Positions 1 through 6,575 of a stretch of DNA of 6,643 bases are shown one piece after another. The stretch comes from Pseudomonadota bacterium. GTDB lineage: Bacteria; Pseudomonadota; Alphaproteobacteria; Rhodospirillales; Magnetospirillaceae. Below the pieces are notes generated by a model. The model searched no databases and was not told the DNA's origin. It saw only the letters and a program-made list of their open reading frames with translations. The position numbers and the translations under genes were made by a program. How positions within the stretch are numbered: position 1 is the stretch's first letter; each line of letters begins with the position of its first letter. The stretch lies in NCBI GenBank assembly GCA_023437865.1, contig JAEZFE010000144.1, positions 1 to 6,643 on the forward strand, in the 5' to 3' direction.

Positions 1-41
1 GCCTTGGCCGCCGGCGCACACCCGCCTCTCGGAGCATCGGT

Positions 42-941
42 ATGACTACCTTCATCGCCATCCTGATCGATGGCCTGACCTACTCGTCATGGCTGTTTTT
101 GGTCGCGGCAGGACTCACCATTATTTACGGCGTCATGCGCATTCTCAACATGGCGCATGGCAGCTTCTACGCCATCGGCGCCTATTGCGGCGCCTCGCTG
201 GTCGGCTGGTACTTCTCGGGCGCCGAGGGCAGCCCGTACTGGAGCTATCTGCTGCTGGTGCTGGCGGCCGTCGCCTCCGGCCTCCTGGTCGGCCTGGTGG
301 TCGAGCAGGGCTTGCTGCGCTTCCTTTACCGTCAGAACGAAATCCTGATGGTGGTCGTCACCTATGCCCTGCTGCTGATCCTCGAAGACCTCACCAAGCT
401 GACCTTCGGCGTCGATCCCTATTTCACCTATCAGCCCTATTCGCTGCTGGGGCGGACCGAGCTGGGCGGGCTGGCCTTCTCCAATTACGACCTGGCGCTG
501 GTCGCCGTGTCGGTGGTGATCGGCGCCGTCGCCTGGCTGGTGCTGAACCGCACCCACAAGGGCAAGCTGCTGCGCGCCGTCATCCATGACCGCGAGATCA
601 GCGTGGCCATGGGCGTCAACGTGCGCGCCATGTTCGCCGCCACCTTCGTGGTCGGCTCCATGCTGGGCGCGCTCGCCGGCGCGCTGACGGCTCCGGCCAT
701 CTCGGTCAGCCCGGGTATCGGCGTCGAGGTCATCGTGCTGGCCTTCGCCGTGGTGGTGGTGGGCGGCCTGGGCAGCATCGAAGGCGCCATCGTCGGCTCG
801 CTGATGGTAGGCATCTCGCGCGCTGCCGCCGTCCACCTGGCTCCCGAAATCGAGTTGTTCGTCATCTACGGCGTCATGTCGCTCGTGCTGGCCGTGCGGC
901 CGCAGGGCCTATTCGGACGCACCCTGGCGAGGAAAATCTGA
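42..941 (+). CDS. livH: Branched-chain amino-acid-type ABC transporter permease, LivH family
   Basis: Inner-membrane permease of a HAAT/Liv-type ABC importer; it should pair with the LivM-type permease encoded next to form the channel. The 299-residue product is close to the usual LivH length (about 290-310) and is almost entirely hydrophobic, with about eight likely membrane segments (roughly 12-31, 38-58, 66-90, 100-120, 148-168, 199-221, 228-250 and 268-287). Family marks are NMAHGSFYAIGAY at 36-48, the cytoplasmic loop LLRAVIHDREISVAMGV at 176-192 that should contact the ATPases, and GGLGSIEGAIVG at 241-252. The ATG at 42 is chosen because GGAG lies at 31-34, seven bases upstream, and the protein begins right at the first membrane helix; the frame is open upstream but has no better start. 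Its TGA overlaps the livM start by one base. The transported substrate is unknown: amino acids, urea, amides, aromatic acids and small dicarboxylates are all handled by relatives. Confidence 0.94.
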   Translation: MTTFIAILIDGLTYSSWLFLVAAGLTIIYGVMRILNMAHGSFYAIGAYCGASLVGWYFSGAEGSPYWSYLLLVLAAVASGLLVGLVVEQGLLRFLYRQNEILMVVVTYALLLILEDLTKLTFGVDPYFTYQPYSLLGRTELGGLAFSNYDLALVAVSVVIGAVAWLVLNRTHKGKLLRAVIHDREISVAMGVNVRAMFAATFVVGSMLGALAGALTAPAISVSPGIGVEVIVLAFAVVVVGGLGSIEGAIVGSLMVGISRAAAVHLAPEIELFVIYGVMSLVLAVRPQGLFGRTLARKI

Positions 942-1882
942 TGCGCTTCGATAAGACTCAAGGCGCGCTGCTCGCGGTGACCCTCGCACTGGTCGCTGCC
1001 GGCTTCGTGGCGCCCTATTGGCTCACCTTCCTGCTGATGCTCGCTCTGGCCAAGGGCCTGGTGGTGCAGGGCGTCGTCATCCAGATGCGGACCGGCTTGG
1101 TGTCGTTCGGCCAGGGCCTGTTCTTCTGCATCGGCGGCTATGGCGTCGGCGTCGCCAGCAACCTGATGGGCATCACCGACGCCTTCGTGCAGTTGGGCCT
1201 GGCGGTCGCCGCCTCGCTGGCGGTGGCGGCGGTGCTCGGCCTGCTGATGGCCCGCTACCGCGACATCTTCTTCGCCATGCTGTCGCTGGCGCTGTCCATG
1301 ATCCTGTTCGGCCTGCTGGTCAAGAACCAGGCGCTGGGCTCGACCGACGGCTTCAACATCGCGGCGCAGACCTATCTGGGCTGGAAGCCGGCGGCTGGTG
1401 AGCAGAAGCTGGTGAGCTATCTGCTGACGGTGGTGCTGGCCGGCATCGCGGCGCAGCTGATCTATCTCTATATGGCGTCCGGCGTCGGCCAGATCAGCGA
1501 GGCCATCCGCGAGAACGAGATCCGCGTCGAGTATCTGGGCCTGTCGCCGCGCTGGCTGATCTACGGCAATTACCTGCTCGCCGCGTCGGTTTCGGCGCTG
1601 GGCGGCGCGTTGACCGCGTTCGCCACCGGCCACGTCGATCCGGAAATGGCGTTCTGGACCACCTCGGGCGAGTTCGTCTTCATCGCGCTGCTGGGGGGCG
1701 TCACCCATGTGGCTGCGCCGTTCGTTGCCGCCGTGCTGTTCGCGGTGGTGCGCACATACGCGCTCGAATTCACCCCCAACACCTGGCAGCTGATCCTGGG
1801 CGTGGTGCTGCTTGCCAACATCGTCTTCCTGCCCAAGGGGCTGTGGAGCCTGATCCAGCGCGACCGGACGGCCAAGGCATGA
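941..1882 (+). CDS. livM: Branched-chain amino-acid-type ABC transporter permease, LivM family
   Basis: Second inner-membrane permease of the importer. The 313-residue product has about eight to ten hydrophobic segments and the LivM pattern: GLVSFGQGLFFCIGGYGVG at 52-70 (the family usually reads LSFGHAAFFGIGAY) and the ATPase-contacting loop AIRENEIRVEYLGL at 188-201 (usually AIREDE...GI). It lacks the N-terminal extension of the longer E. coli LivM, as many relatives do. Unusual point: the late motif that normally reads GG(L/A)G(S/T)LxGP is here GGVTHVAAP at 252-260, so its second glycine pair and the serine/threonine are gone. The start at 941 is supported by GAGG at 929-932 and by the one-base TGATG overlap with livH, implying translational coupling. 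Its TGA overlaps the livG ATG by four bases. Family assignment is secure; substrate is not. Confidence 0.93.
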   Translation: MRFDKTQGALLAVTLALVAAGFVAPYWLTFLLMLALAKGLVVQGVVIQMRTGLVSFGQGLFFCIGGYGVGVASNLMGITDAFVQLGLAVAASLAVAAVLGLLMARYRDIFFAMLSLALSMILFGLLVKNQALGSTDGFNIAAQTYLGWKPAAGEQKLVSYLLTVVLAGIAAQLIYLYMASGVGQISEAIRENEIRVEYLGLSPRWLIYGNYLLAASVSALGGALTAFATGHVDPEMAFWTTSGEFVFIALLGGVTHVAAPFVAAVLFAVVRTYALEFTPNTWQLILGVVLLANIVFLPKGLWSLIQRDRTAKA

Positions 1883-2664
1883 GCGCCATTCTCGAAACCA
1901 AGAATTTGAACCGCACCTTCGGGGCGGTGACCCCCGCCAAGGATCTGAACGTCCGCATCGACCAGGGCGAAGTGGTGGGCGTCATCGGTTCCAACGGCGC
2001 CGGCAAGACGACCTTCATCAACATGGTCACCGGCTACCTGCCGCCGAGCTCGGGCGAGATCCTGTTCGAGCACCGGTCCATCGTCGGCAAGGCACCGCGC
2101 CAGATCACCCGCATGGGCATGGCCCGTTCGTTCCAGGTGGCCCAGCTGTTCCCCGAATTGTCGGTGCTCGACAACCTGATCGCCGCCCTGGTGGCAGCCG
2201 AAAGCCCGCGCCCGTCGTTCCTGCAGCCGACCCGCACGCCCGTCCGTGTCGCCAAGGCCGAGGACATCCTGGCGGAATTCGGTATTACCCACCTGCGTGA
2301 CGAACTGGTGAACGCGGTGCCCCAGGGGGCGCGCAAGCTGATCGACATCGCCATGGCGCTGATCGGCAACCCGCGCATGCTGCTGCTGGACGAGCCGACC
2401 TCCGGCGTCAGCGTCGAGGAGAAGTTCGGCCTGATGGATACTGTCATGGCGGCGGTCCGCCATCACGGCGTCACCGTGCTGTTCGTCGAGCACGACATGG
2501 AAATCGTCGAACGCTACGTCTCGCGCATCCTGGCCTTCTATTCCGGCGAGATCATCGCCGATGGCCCGCCGTCTCAGGTGATGGCGGATGCCAAGGTGCG
2601 CGAACTGGTCATCGGACATCATGCCCCCCAGGGCGGCGTGCGCAAGAGGAGCGCCGTGGTATGA
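1879..2664 (+). CDS. livG: ABC transporter ATP-binding protein, LivG family, with altered signature motif
   Basis: Cytoplasmic ATPase that with LivF drives the importer. The 261-residue product fits the LivG length (about 250-260). Visible motifs: Walker A GSNGAGKTT at 37-45, Q-loop Q86, Walker B MLLLDE at 167-172 with catalytic Glu172, and the H-loop VEHD with His205. The ABC signature, normally LSxGQ (LSYGQ in most LivG), is V-P-Q-G-A at 147-151, so only the glycine is kept; reading codon by codon at 2317-2331 shows no frameshift. I place the start at ATG 1879, not the in-frame GTG at 1843, because 1879 gives the canonical LivG N-terminus and an ATGA overlap with the livM stop; the extra twelve residues would only be livM read out of frame. 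The upstream ribosome binding site is weak (AAGG at 1874-1877 is too close), so translation probably depends on coupling to livM. Confidence 0.92.
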   Translation: MSAILETKNLNRTFGAVTPAKDLNVRIDQGEVVGVIGSNGAGKTTFINMVTGYLPPSSGEILFEHRSIVGKAPRQITRMGMARSFQVAQLFPELSVLDNLIAALVAAESPRPSFLQPTRTPVRVAKAEDILAEFGITHLRDELVNAVPQGARKLIDIAMALIGNPRMLLLDEPTSGVSVEEKFGLMDTVMAAVRHHGVTVLFVEHDMEIVERYVSRILAFYSGEIIADGPPSQVMADAKVRELVIGHHAPQGGVRKRSAVV

Positions 2665-3308
2665 CGCTTTCCATCCAAGCACTGGACGTCTCGATCCAGT
2701 CCATTCCCATCCTGCGCGGCGTCGATTTCGCCGTTCCCGAAGGCGCCATGGTCGGCCTGATCGGCCGCAACGGCGCCGGCAAGACCACGCTGATGCGCTC
2801 CATCATGGGCCTGATCAGCCCGGATGCCGGCAAGATCGTCATCGACGGCCAGGACATGACCCGTGCCGCCGGCCATCGCCGTGCCGGCATGGGCATCAGC
2901 TACCTGCCCGAGGATCGCCGCCTGGTGCCCGAGCTGATGGTCGAGGAGAACATCCTCATGCCGGCCTGGGCCAACGGCATCAAGGATGCCGCCGAGCGGC
3001 TGGAATGGATCTATGGGCTGATGCCCGAGGTCCGCGAGTTCCGCACCCGCCGCGCCCTGCAATTGTCGGGCGGCCAGCAGAAGTTGGTGGCGCTGGCCCG
3101 CGCCCTGATGCCCGGCCGCAAGCTGCTGCTGCTCGACGAGCCGTTCGAGGGCGTCGCCCCCGTGCTGTCGCGCCGCCTGACCGAGGTCATCGGGTCCTTG
3201 CGCAGTCAGGGCCTGTCGGTCGTCCTGTCCGAATCCGATGACACCCATTCCGCCGACCTCGTCGACCGCGTCTACCGCATCGAGCGCGGCGTCGTCACCG
3301 TTGGCTGA
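2661..3308 (+). CDS. livF: ABC transporter ATP-binding protein, LivF family
   Basis: Partner ATPase to LivG. The 215-residue product is somewhat shorter than typical LivF (about 230-240), the difference lying mostly at the C-terminus, which ends soon after the last strand. Motifs: Walker A GRNGAGKTT at 35-43, the LivF-type YLPEDRR at 81-87 (family YVPEGR, where Glu stands at the Q-loop), canonical signature LSGGQ at 135-139, and Walker B LLLLDE at 155-160. The H-loop position holds Ser192 (SESD) instead of His; LivF proteins commonly lack this His (usually VEQN), but SESD is a further departure. The start at 2661 is supported by AGGAG at 2647-2651 and the four-base ATGA overlap with the livG stop. 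Its TGA lies inside the Shine-Dalgarno sequence of the following dehydrogenase gene, tying the transporter block to the enzyme block. Confidence 0.92.
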   Translation: MTLSIQALDVSIQSIPILRGVDFAVPEGAMVGLIGRNGAGKTTLMRSIMGLISPDAGKIVIDGQDMTRAAGHRRAGMGISYLPEDRRLVPELMVEENILMPAWANGIKDAAERLEWIYGLMPEVREFRTRRALQLSGGQQKLVALARALMPGRKLLLLDEPFEGVAPVLSRRLTEVIGSLRSQGLSVVLSESDDTHSADLVDRVYRIERGVVTVG

Positions 3309-3312
3309 GGAG
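3307..3312 (+). promoter_or_regulatory. Ribosome binding site for the alcohol dehydrogenase gene, embedded in the livF stop
   Basis: GAGGAG sits nine bases before the ATG at 3322 and overlaps the livF TGA (3306-3308). It decides the dehydrogenase start at 3322 over an in-frame ATG at 3238, which would read 28 low-complexity residues out of frame with livF. Confidence 0.8.
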
Positions 3313-3321
3313 ATTGATCCC

Positions 3322-4475
3322 ATGAGCGATTTCGTTTTCGAGACCACGCCGCGCATCATCTGCCAGGCCGGCGGCGCCGCCCGCCTGGGTGAACTGGCCC
3401 AGGGTCTGGGTGCCAAGCATCTGTTCGTCGTCACCGACCAGGGCCTGGTGAAGGCTGGATTGCTGGAGCCGGTGGTGGCCGCCATGGCCGCCGCCGGGGT
3501 CAAGGCCACCCTGTTTTCCGATGTGCTGGCCGATCCGCCGGAGGAATCGGTGCTGGCGGCGGTGGAAGCCGCCCGTTCGGCGGGCGTCGACGGCGTGATC
3601 GGCTTCGGCGGCGGCTCGTCGCTCGACACCGCCAAGCTGGTCGCCCTGCTGGCCGGTGCTCCGCAGGACCTGCCGTCCATCTACGGCATCGGCCTGGCCA
3701 AGGGGCCGCGCCTGCCGCTGATCCAGGTGCCGACCACCGCCGGCACCGGCTCGGAGGTCACCCCCATCGCCATCGTCACCACGCCCTCCCATGAGAAGAA
3801 GGGCGTGGTGTCGCCGCTGCTTTACCCCGACATCGCGCTGCTCGACGGCCAGCTCACCATCGGCCTGCCGCCGGCGGTGACCGCCATGACCGGCATCGAC
3901 GCCATGGTGCACGCCATCGAGGCGTTCACCAGCCGCCACAAGAAGAACCCGGTGTCGGACTCGCTGGCGACCAAGGCGCTGGAACTGCTCTACGCCAACA
4001 TCCGCACCGCCGTGACCGACGGCAAGAACGTGGCGGCGCGTTCGGCCATGCTTCAGGGCTCGCTGCTGGCCGGCATGGCCTTCGCCAACGCCCCGGTCGG
4101 CGCCGTGCATGCACTGGCCTATCCGCTGGGCGGCCATTTCCACGCCCCGCACGGCCTGTCCAACTCGCTGGTGCTGGTCCCGGTCCTGCGCTTCAACCGG
4201 CCCGTCGCCGACAAGCTGTACGCCCAACTGGCCGAGGCCATGATGCCGGGCACCCGCTACGACAGCGTCGAAGCCGGTGCCGACGCCTTCGTCTCCGCCA
4301 TCGCCAAGCTGGTGGCGGAGATGCCCTATGCCCAGACCCTGCGAGACATCGGTGTCACCGAGGCCGACCTGCCCAAGCTGGCGACCGACGCCATGAACGT
4401 CCAGCGCCTGCTGGTCAACAACCCGCGCGACGTCGCCTATGACGACGCCCTGGCCATGTACGGAGAGGCGTTCTG

Positions 4476-4476
<1 letters not shown>
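3322..4476 (+). CDS. Iron-containing (group III) alcohol dehydrogenase
   Basis: Cytoplasmic NAD(P)-dependent dehydrogenase of the Fe-ADH family; these interconvert primary alcohols or hydroxyacids with aldehydes. The 384-residue product is the normal family length. Visible: nucleotide-binding [10 protein letters not shown] at 96-105, the [10 protein letters not shown] motif at 138-147, and four metal ligands in canonical positions, Asp193 and His197 ([11 protein letters not shown]), His263 ([12 protein letters not shown]) and His277 (HAPHG). The spacing matches that known for E. coli FucO. The start at 3322 follows a strong GAGGAG and is 13 bases after livF. The gene overlaps the thioesterase start by one base. 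Substrate cannot be read from the sequence. With a succinate semialdehyde dehydrogenase two genes downstream, a 4-hydroxybutyrate dehydrogenase role (hydroxyacid to succinate semialdehyde) is the most economical inference; a general short-chain alcohol or diol dehydrogenase is the alternative. Fe-ADHs are often oxygen-sensitive, so low-oxygen use is plausible. Confidence 0.93.
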
Positions 4477-4906
<430 letters not shown>

Positions 4907-4907
<1 letters not shown>

Positions 4908-4912
4908 GGAAG
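4907..4912 (+). promoter_or_regulatory. Ribosome binding site for the semialdehyde dehydrogenase gene
   Basis: AGGAAG overlaps the final base of the thioesterase stop and lies a few bases before ATG 4916. It supports 4916 over the in-frame GTG at 4904, which lies inside the thioesterase gene and has no comparable site upstream. Confidence 0.7.
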
Positions 4913-4948
4913 TCCATGTCGATCCAGTTGCCCACGTCGATCCAGTTG
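4912..4948 (+). repeat. 18-bp-period tandem duplication across the semialdehyde dehydrogenase start
   Basis: Bases 4912-4930 and 4930-4948 match at 17 of 19 positions with a period of 18. The shared core is GTCGATCCAGTTG at 4918-4930 and 4936-4948. One of the two mismatches changes ATG (4916-4918) to ACG (4934-4936). The protein accordingly starts M-S-I-Q-L-P-T-S-I-Q-L-N-D, with S-I-Q-L repeated six residues apart. Confidence 0.9.
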
Positions 4949-6397
4949 AACGATCCCGCCCTGTTGCGCAGCCTTTCCTATGTGGGCGGCGCCTGGGTGG
5001 GCGCCGATGACGGCGCGCTGTTCGCCGTCACCAATCCCGCCAATGGCGACACCATCGCTTCGGTCGCCGATCTCGGCGCCACTGAGACGCGCCGCGCCAT
5101 CGAAGCCGCCGACCACGCCCTGCCGGCCTGGAAGGCCAGGACCGGCAAGGAGCGCGCCGCAATTCTGCGCAAGTGGTTCGAGCTGATCATGGCGGCGCAG
5201 GAGGACCTCGCCAAGCTGATGACCCTGGAGCAGGGCAAGCCCCTGGCTGAGGCCAAGGGCGAGGTGGTCTATGGCGCGAACTTCATCGAGTGGTTCGCCG
5301 AGGAAGCCAAGCGCATCTATGGCGACACCATCCCAGCCCATGGCGCCGACAAGCGCATTGTCGTCATTAAGCAGCCCATCGGCGTGGTGGCGGCCATCAC
5401 CCCGTGGAACTTCCCCATCGCCATGATCACCCGCAAGGTGGCCCCGGCGCTGGCGGTCGGCTGCTCGGTGGTGGTCAAGCCGTCCGAGGACACCCCGCTG
5501 TCGGCCCTCGCCCTGGCGGTGCTGGCCGAGCGCGCCGGCCTTCCCGCCGGTGTGTTCAACGTGGTCACCTCGACCAAATCGCCCGAAGTGGGCGTGGAAC
5601 TGACCACCAGCCCGATCGTGCGCAAGGTGTCGTTCACCGGCTCGACCGAAGTCGGCAAGATCCTCATGCGCCAGTCGGCCTCGACGGTGAAGAAGGTCAG
5701 CCTGGAACTGGGCGGCAATGCCCCGTTCATCGTCTTCGACGACGCCGATCTGGATGCGGCGGTGGCCGGCGCCCTGGCGTCGAAATACCGCAATGCCGGC
5801 CAGACCTGCGTGTGCGCCAACCGCCTGCTGGTGCAGGACGGCGTCTATGATGCCTTCGTCGCCAAGCTGAGGGCGGCGGTCGAGGCGTTCAAGGTCGGCA
5901 ACGGCCTGGAAGCCGGTGTGACCCAGGGCCCGCTGATCAACGCCGACGCCATCGCCAAGGTCGAGACCCTGGTGGGCGACGCGGTGGAGAAGGGCGCCAA
6001 GGTGGTGACCGGCGGCAAGCGCCACGCGTTGGGCGGCACCTTCTTCGAACCGACCATCCTGACGGACGTGACCCCCGCCATGGCGATGGCGAAGGAGGAG
6101 ATCTTCGGCCCGGTGGCGCCGGTGTTCCGCTTCAAGACCGAGGCCGACGTCATTCACATGGCCAATGACACTGATTTCGGCCTTGCCGCCTATTTCTATG
6201 CGCGTGACGTCGCCCGCGTGTGGCGGGTGGCCGAGGCCTTGGAATACGGCATGGTCGGCATCAACGAAGGCCTGATCTCGACCGAAGTCGCCCCGTTCGG
6301 CGGCGTCAAGCAATCGGGCCTGGGCCGTGAGGGCAGCAAGTACGGCACCGAGGATTTCCTCGAGGTCAAGTACATGTGCTTCGGCGGCATCGCCTGA
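4916..6397 (+). CDS. gabD: NAD(P)-dependent succinate semialdehyde dehydrogenase (GabD type)
   Basis: Cytoplasmic aldehyde dehydrogenase, predicted to oxidise succinate semialdehyde to succinate (glutarate semialdehyde to glutarate is the main alternative, as this family often does both). The 493-residue product resembles E. coli GabD (482 residues, from memory) through nearly its whole length. Visible: MTLEQGKPLAEAKGE at 102-116, oxyanion Asn165 in ITPWNFP, Lys188 in VVKPSE, FTGSTEVG at 240-247, general base Glu264 in LELGGNAP, catalytic Cys298 in NAGQTCVCANR, and Glu395/Phe397 in KEEIFGP. Arg173, Arg292 and Ser455 match the positions that in human ALDH5A1 hold the substrate carboxylate, favouring a semialdehyde acid. 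Cys300 gives the TCVC pair that forms a redox switch in the human enzyme. ATG 4916 follows AGGAAG; the first residues are a tandem duplication relative to GabD. It is the last gene of the operon, ending six bases before a strong hairpin. NAD versus NADP preference cannot be settled by eye. Confidence 0.93.
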   Translation: MSIQLPTSIQLNDPALLRSLSYVGGAWVGADDGALFAVTNPANGDTIASVADLGATETRRAIEAADHALPAWKARTGKERAAILRKWFELIMAAQEDLAKLMTLEQGKPLAEAKGEVVYGANFIEWFAEEAKRIYGDTIPAHGADKRIVVIKQPIGVVAAITPWNFPIAMITRKVAPALAVGCSVVVKPSEDTPLSALALAVLAERAGLPAGVFNVVTSTKSPEVGVELTTSPIVRKVSFTGSTEVGKILMRQSASTVKKVSLELGGNAPFIVFDDADLDAAVAGALASKYRNAGQTCVCANRLLVQDGVYDAFVAKLRAAVEAFKVGNGLEAGVTQGPLINADAIAKVETLVGDAVEKGAKVVTGGKRHALGGTFFEPTILTDVTPAMAMAKEEIFGPVAPVFRFKTEADVIHMANDTDFGLAAYFYARDVARVWRVAEALEYGMVGINEGLISTEVAPFGGVKQSGLGREGSKYGTEDFLEVKYMCFGGIA

Positions 6398-6402
6398 GCC
6401 TC

Positions 6403-6432
6403 GAGCGTGGGGGCACCCAAGCCCCCACGCTC
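6403..6432 (+). terminator. Probable operon-end hairpin without U-tract
   Basis: A perfect 12-bp inverted repeat, GAGCGTGGGGGC at 6403-6414 and GCCCCCACGCTC at 6421-6432, with loop ACCCAA. It starts six bases after the semialdehyde dehydrogenase stop. It is very GC-rich and is not followed by a T-run on the + strand (ACCCTGATG follows), so it is either a tail-less intrinsic terminator, a Rho-assisted end, or a 3'-end stabilising hairpin. Confidence 0.75.
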
Positions 6433-6575
6433 ACCCTGATGCGTGACGATCTCAGAACGGCGGGTGCGGCAGCCGGGACCTCTCGATGTTGATAGTACGA
6501 TGTATCCTATCAATCGCATAAATGATGGTGTATTGATGGTCGCGCTGATGGCTTTTGCGGCTGGAGTGCGCCCGG
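6433..6575 (+). promoter_or_regulatory. Intergenic region with probable promoter for the downstream CidA/LrgA-like gene
   Basis: This is the only sizeable non-coding gap in the window. Its middle (about 6486-6537) is clearly AT-richer than everything around it and begins with TTGATA at 6489, a passable -35 element. I could not find a well-spaced -10: CATAAA at 6517 is too far and TATCAA at 6508 too close. The start of transcription is therefore not assigned. Because the preceding operon ends in a hairpin, the downstream gene most likely has its own promoter here. Confidence 0.45.
6489..6513 (+). promoter_or_regulatory. Inverted repeat, candidate regulator binding site
   Basis: TTGATAG at 6489-6495 and CTATCAA at 6507-6513 are perfect 7-bp inverted arms separated by 11 bases. 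The size and symmetry (25 bp overall) suit a dimeric regulator, and LysR-type regulators are known to control cid operons in some bacteria, but the strict T-N11-A form is not met (it is G-N11-C). Overlap with the only -35-like element suggests control of the gene at 6576. Function is inferred. Confidence 0.4.

Noticed and set aside
1..45. Open frame from base 1 ending in TGA at 43-45, overlapping the livH ATG as ATGA, possibly the tail of an upstream gene.
   Set aside because: Only 14 codons are visible (ending H-P-P-L-G-A-S-V), too short to recognise. The four-base overlap style matches the operon, so it stays possible, but chance openness in GC-rich DNA is equally likely.
1843..1878. GTG at 1843 as an earlier start for livG.
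   Set aside because: It would add twelve residues encoded inside livM in another frame, with no family match; ATG 1879 gives the canonical N-terminus and a standard ATGA overlap.
3238..3321. ATG at 3238 as an earlier start for the iron-containing alcohol dehydrogenase.
   Set aside because: It adds 28 Ser/Ala/Thr-rich residues that are livF read out of frame; a strong GAGGAG precedes ATG 3322.
1570..3680. Long minus-strand open frames opposite livM, livG, livF and the alcohol dehydrogenase gene.
   Set aside because: Same low-information composition, no ribosome binding sites of note and no family motifs; they mirror the conserved + strand proteins.
6196..6519. A 107-codon minus-strand open frame reaching from the intergenic gap into the semialdehyde dehydrogenase gene.
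   Set aside because: Most of it is antisense to the conserved C-terminus of the dehydrogenase and it would have to be transcribed through the terminal hairpin; no family resemblance.
6549..6569. TGGC followed by GC-rich sequence as a possible sigma-54 promoter before the CidA-like gene.
   Set aside because: The required GC/TGC element does not fall at the correct spacing after the TGGC, and the site would sit on top of the ribosome binding site.
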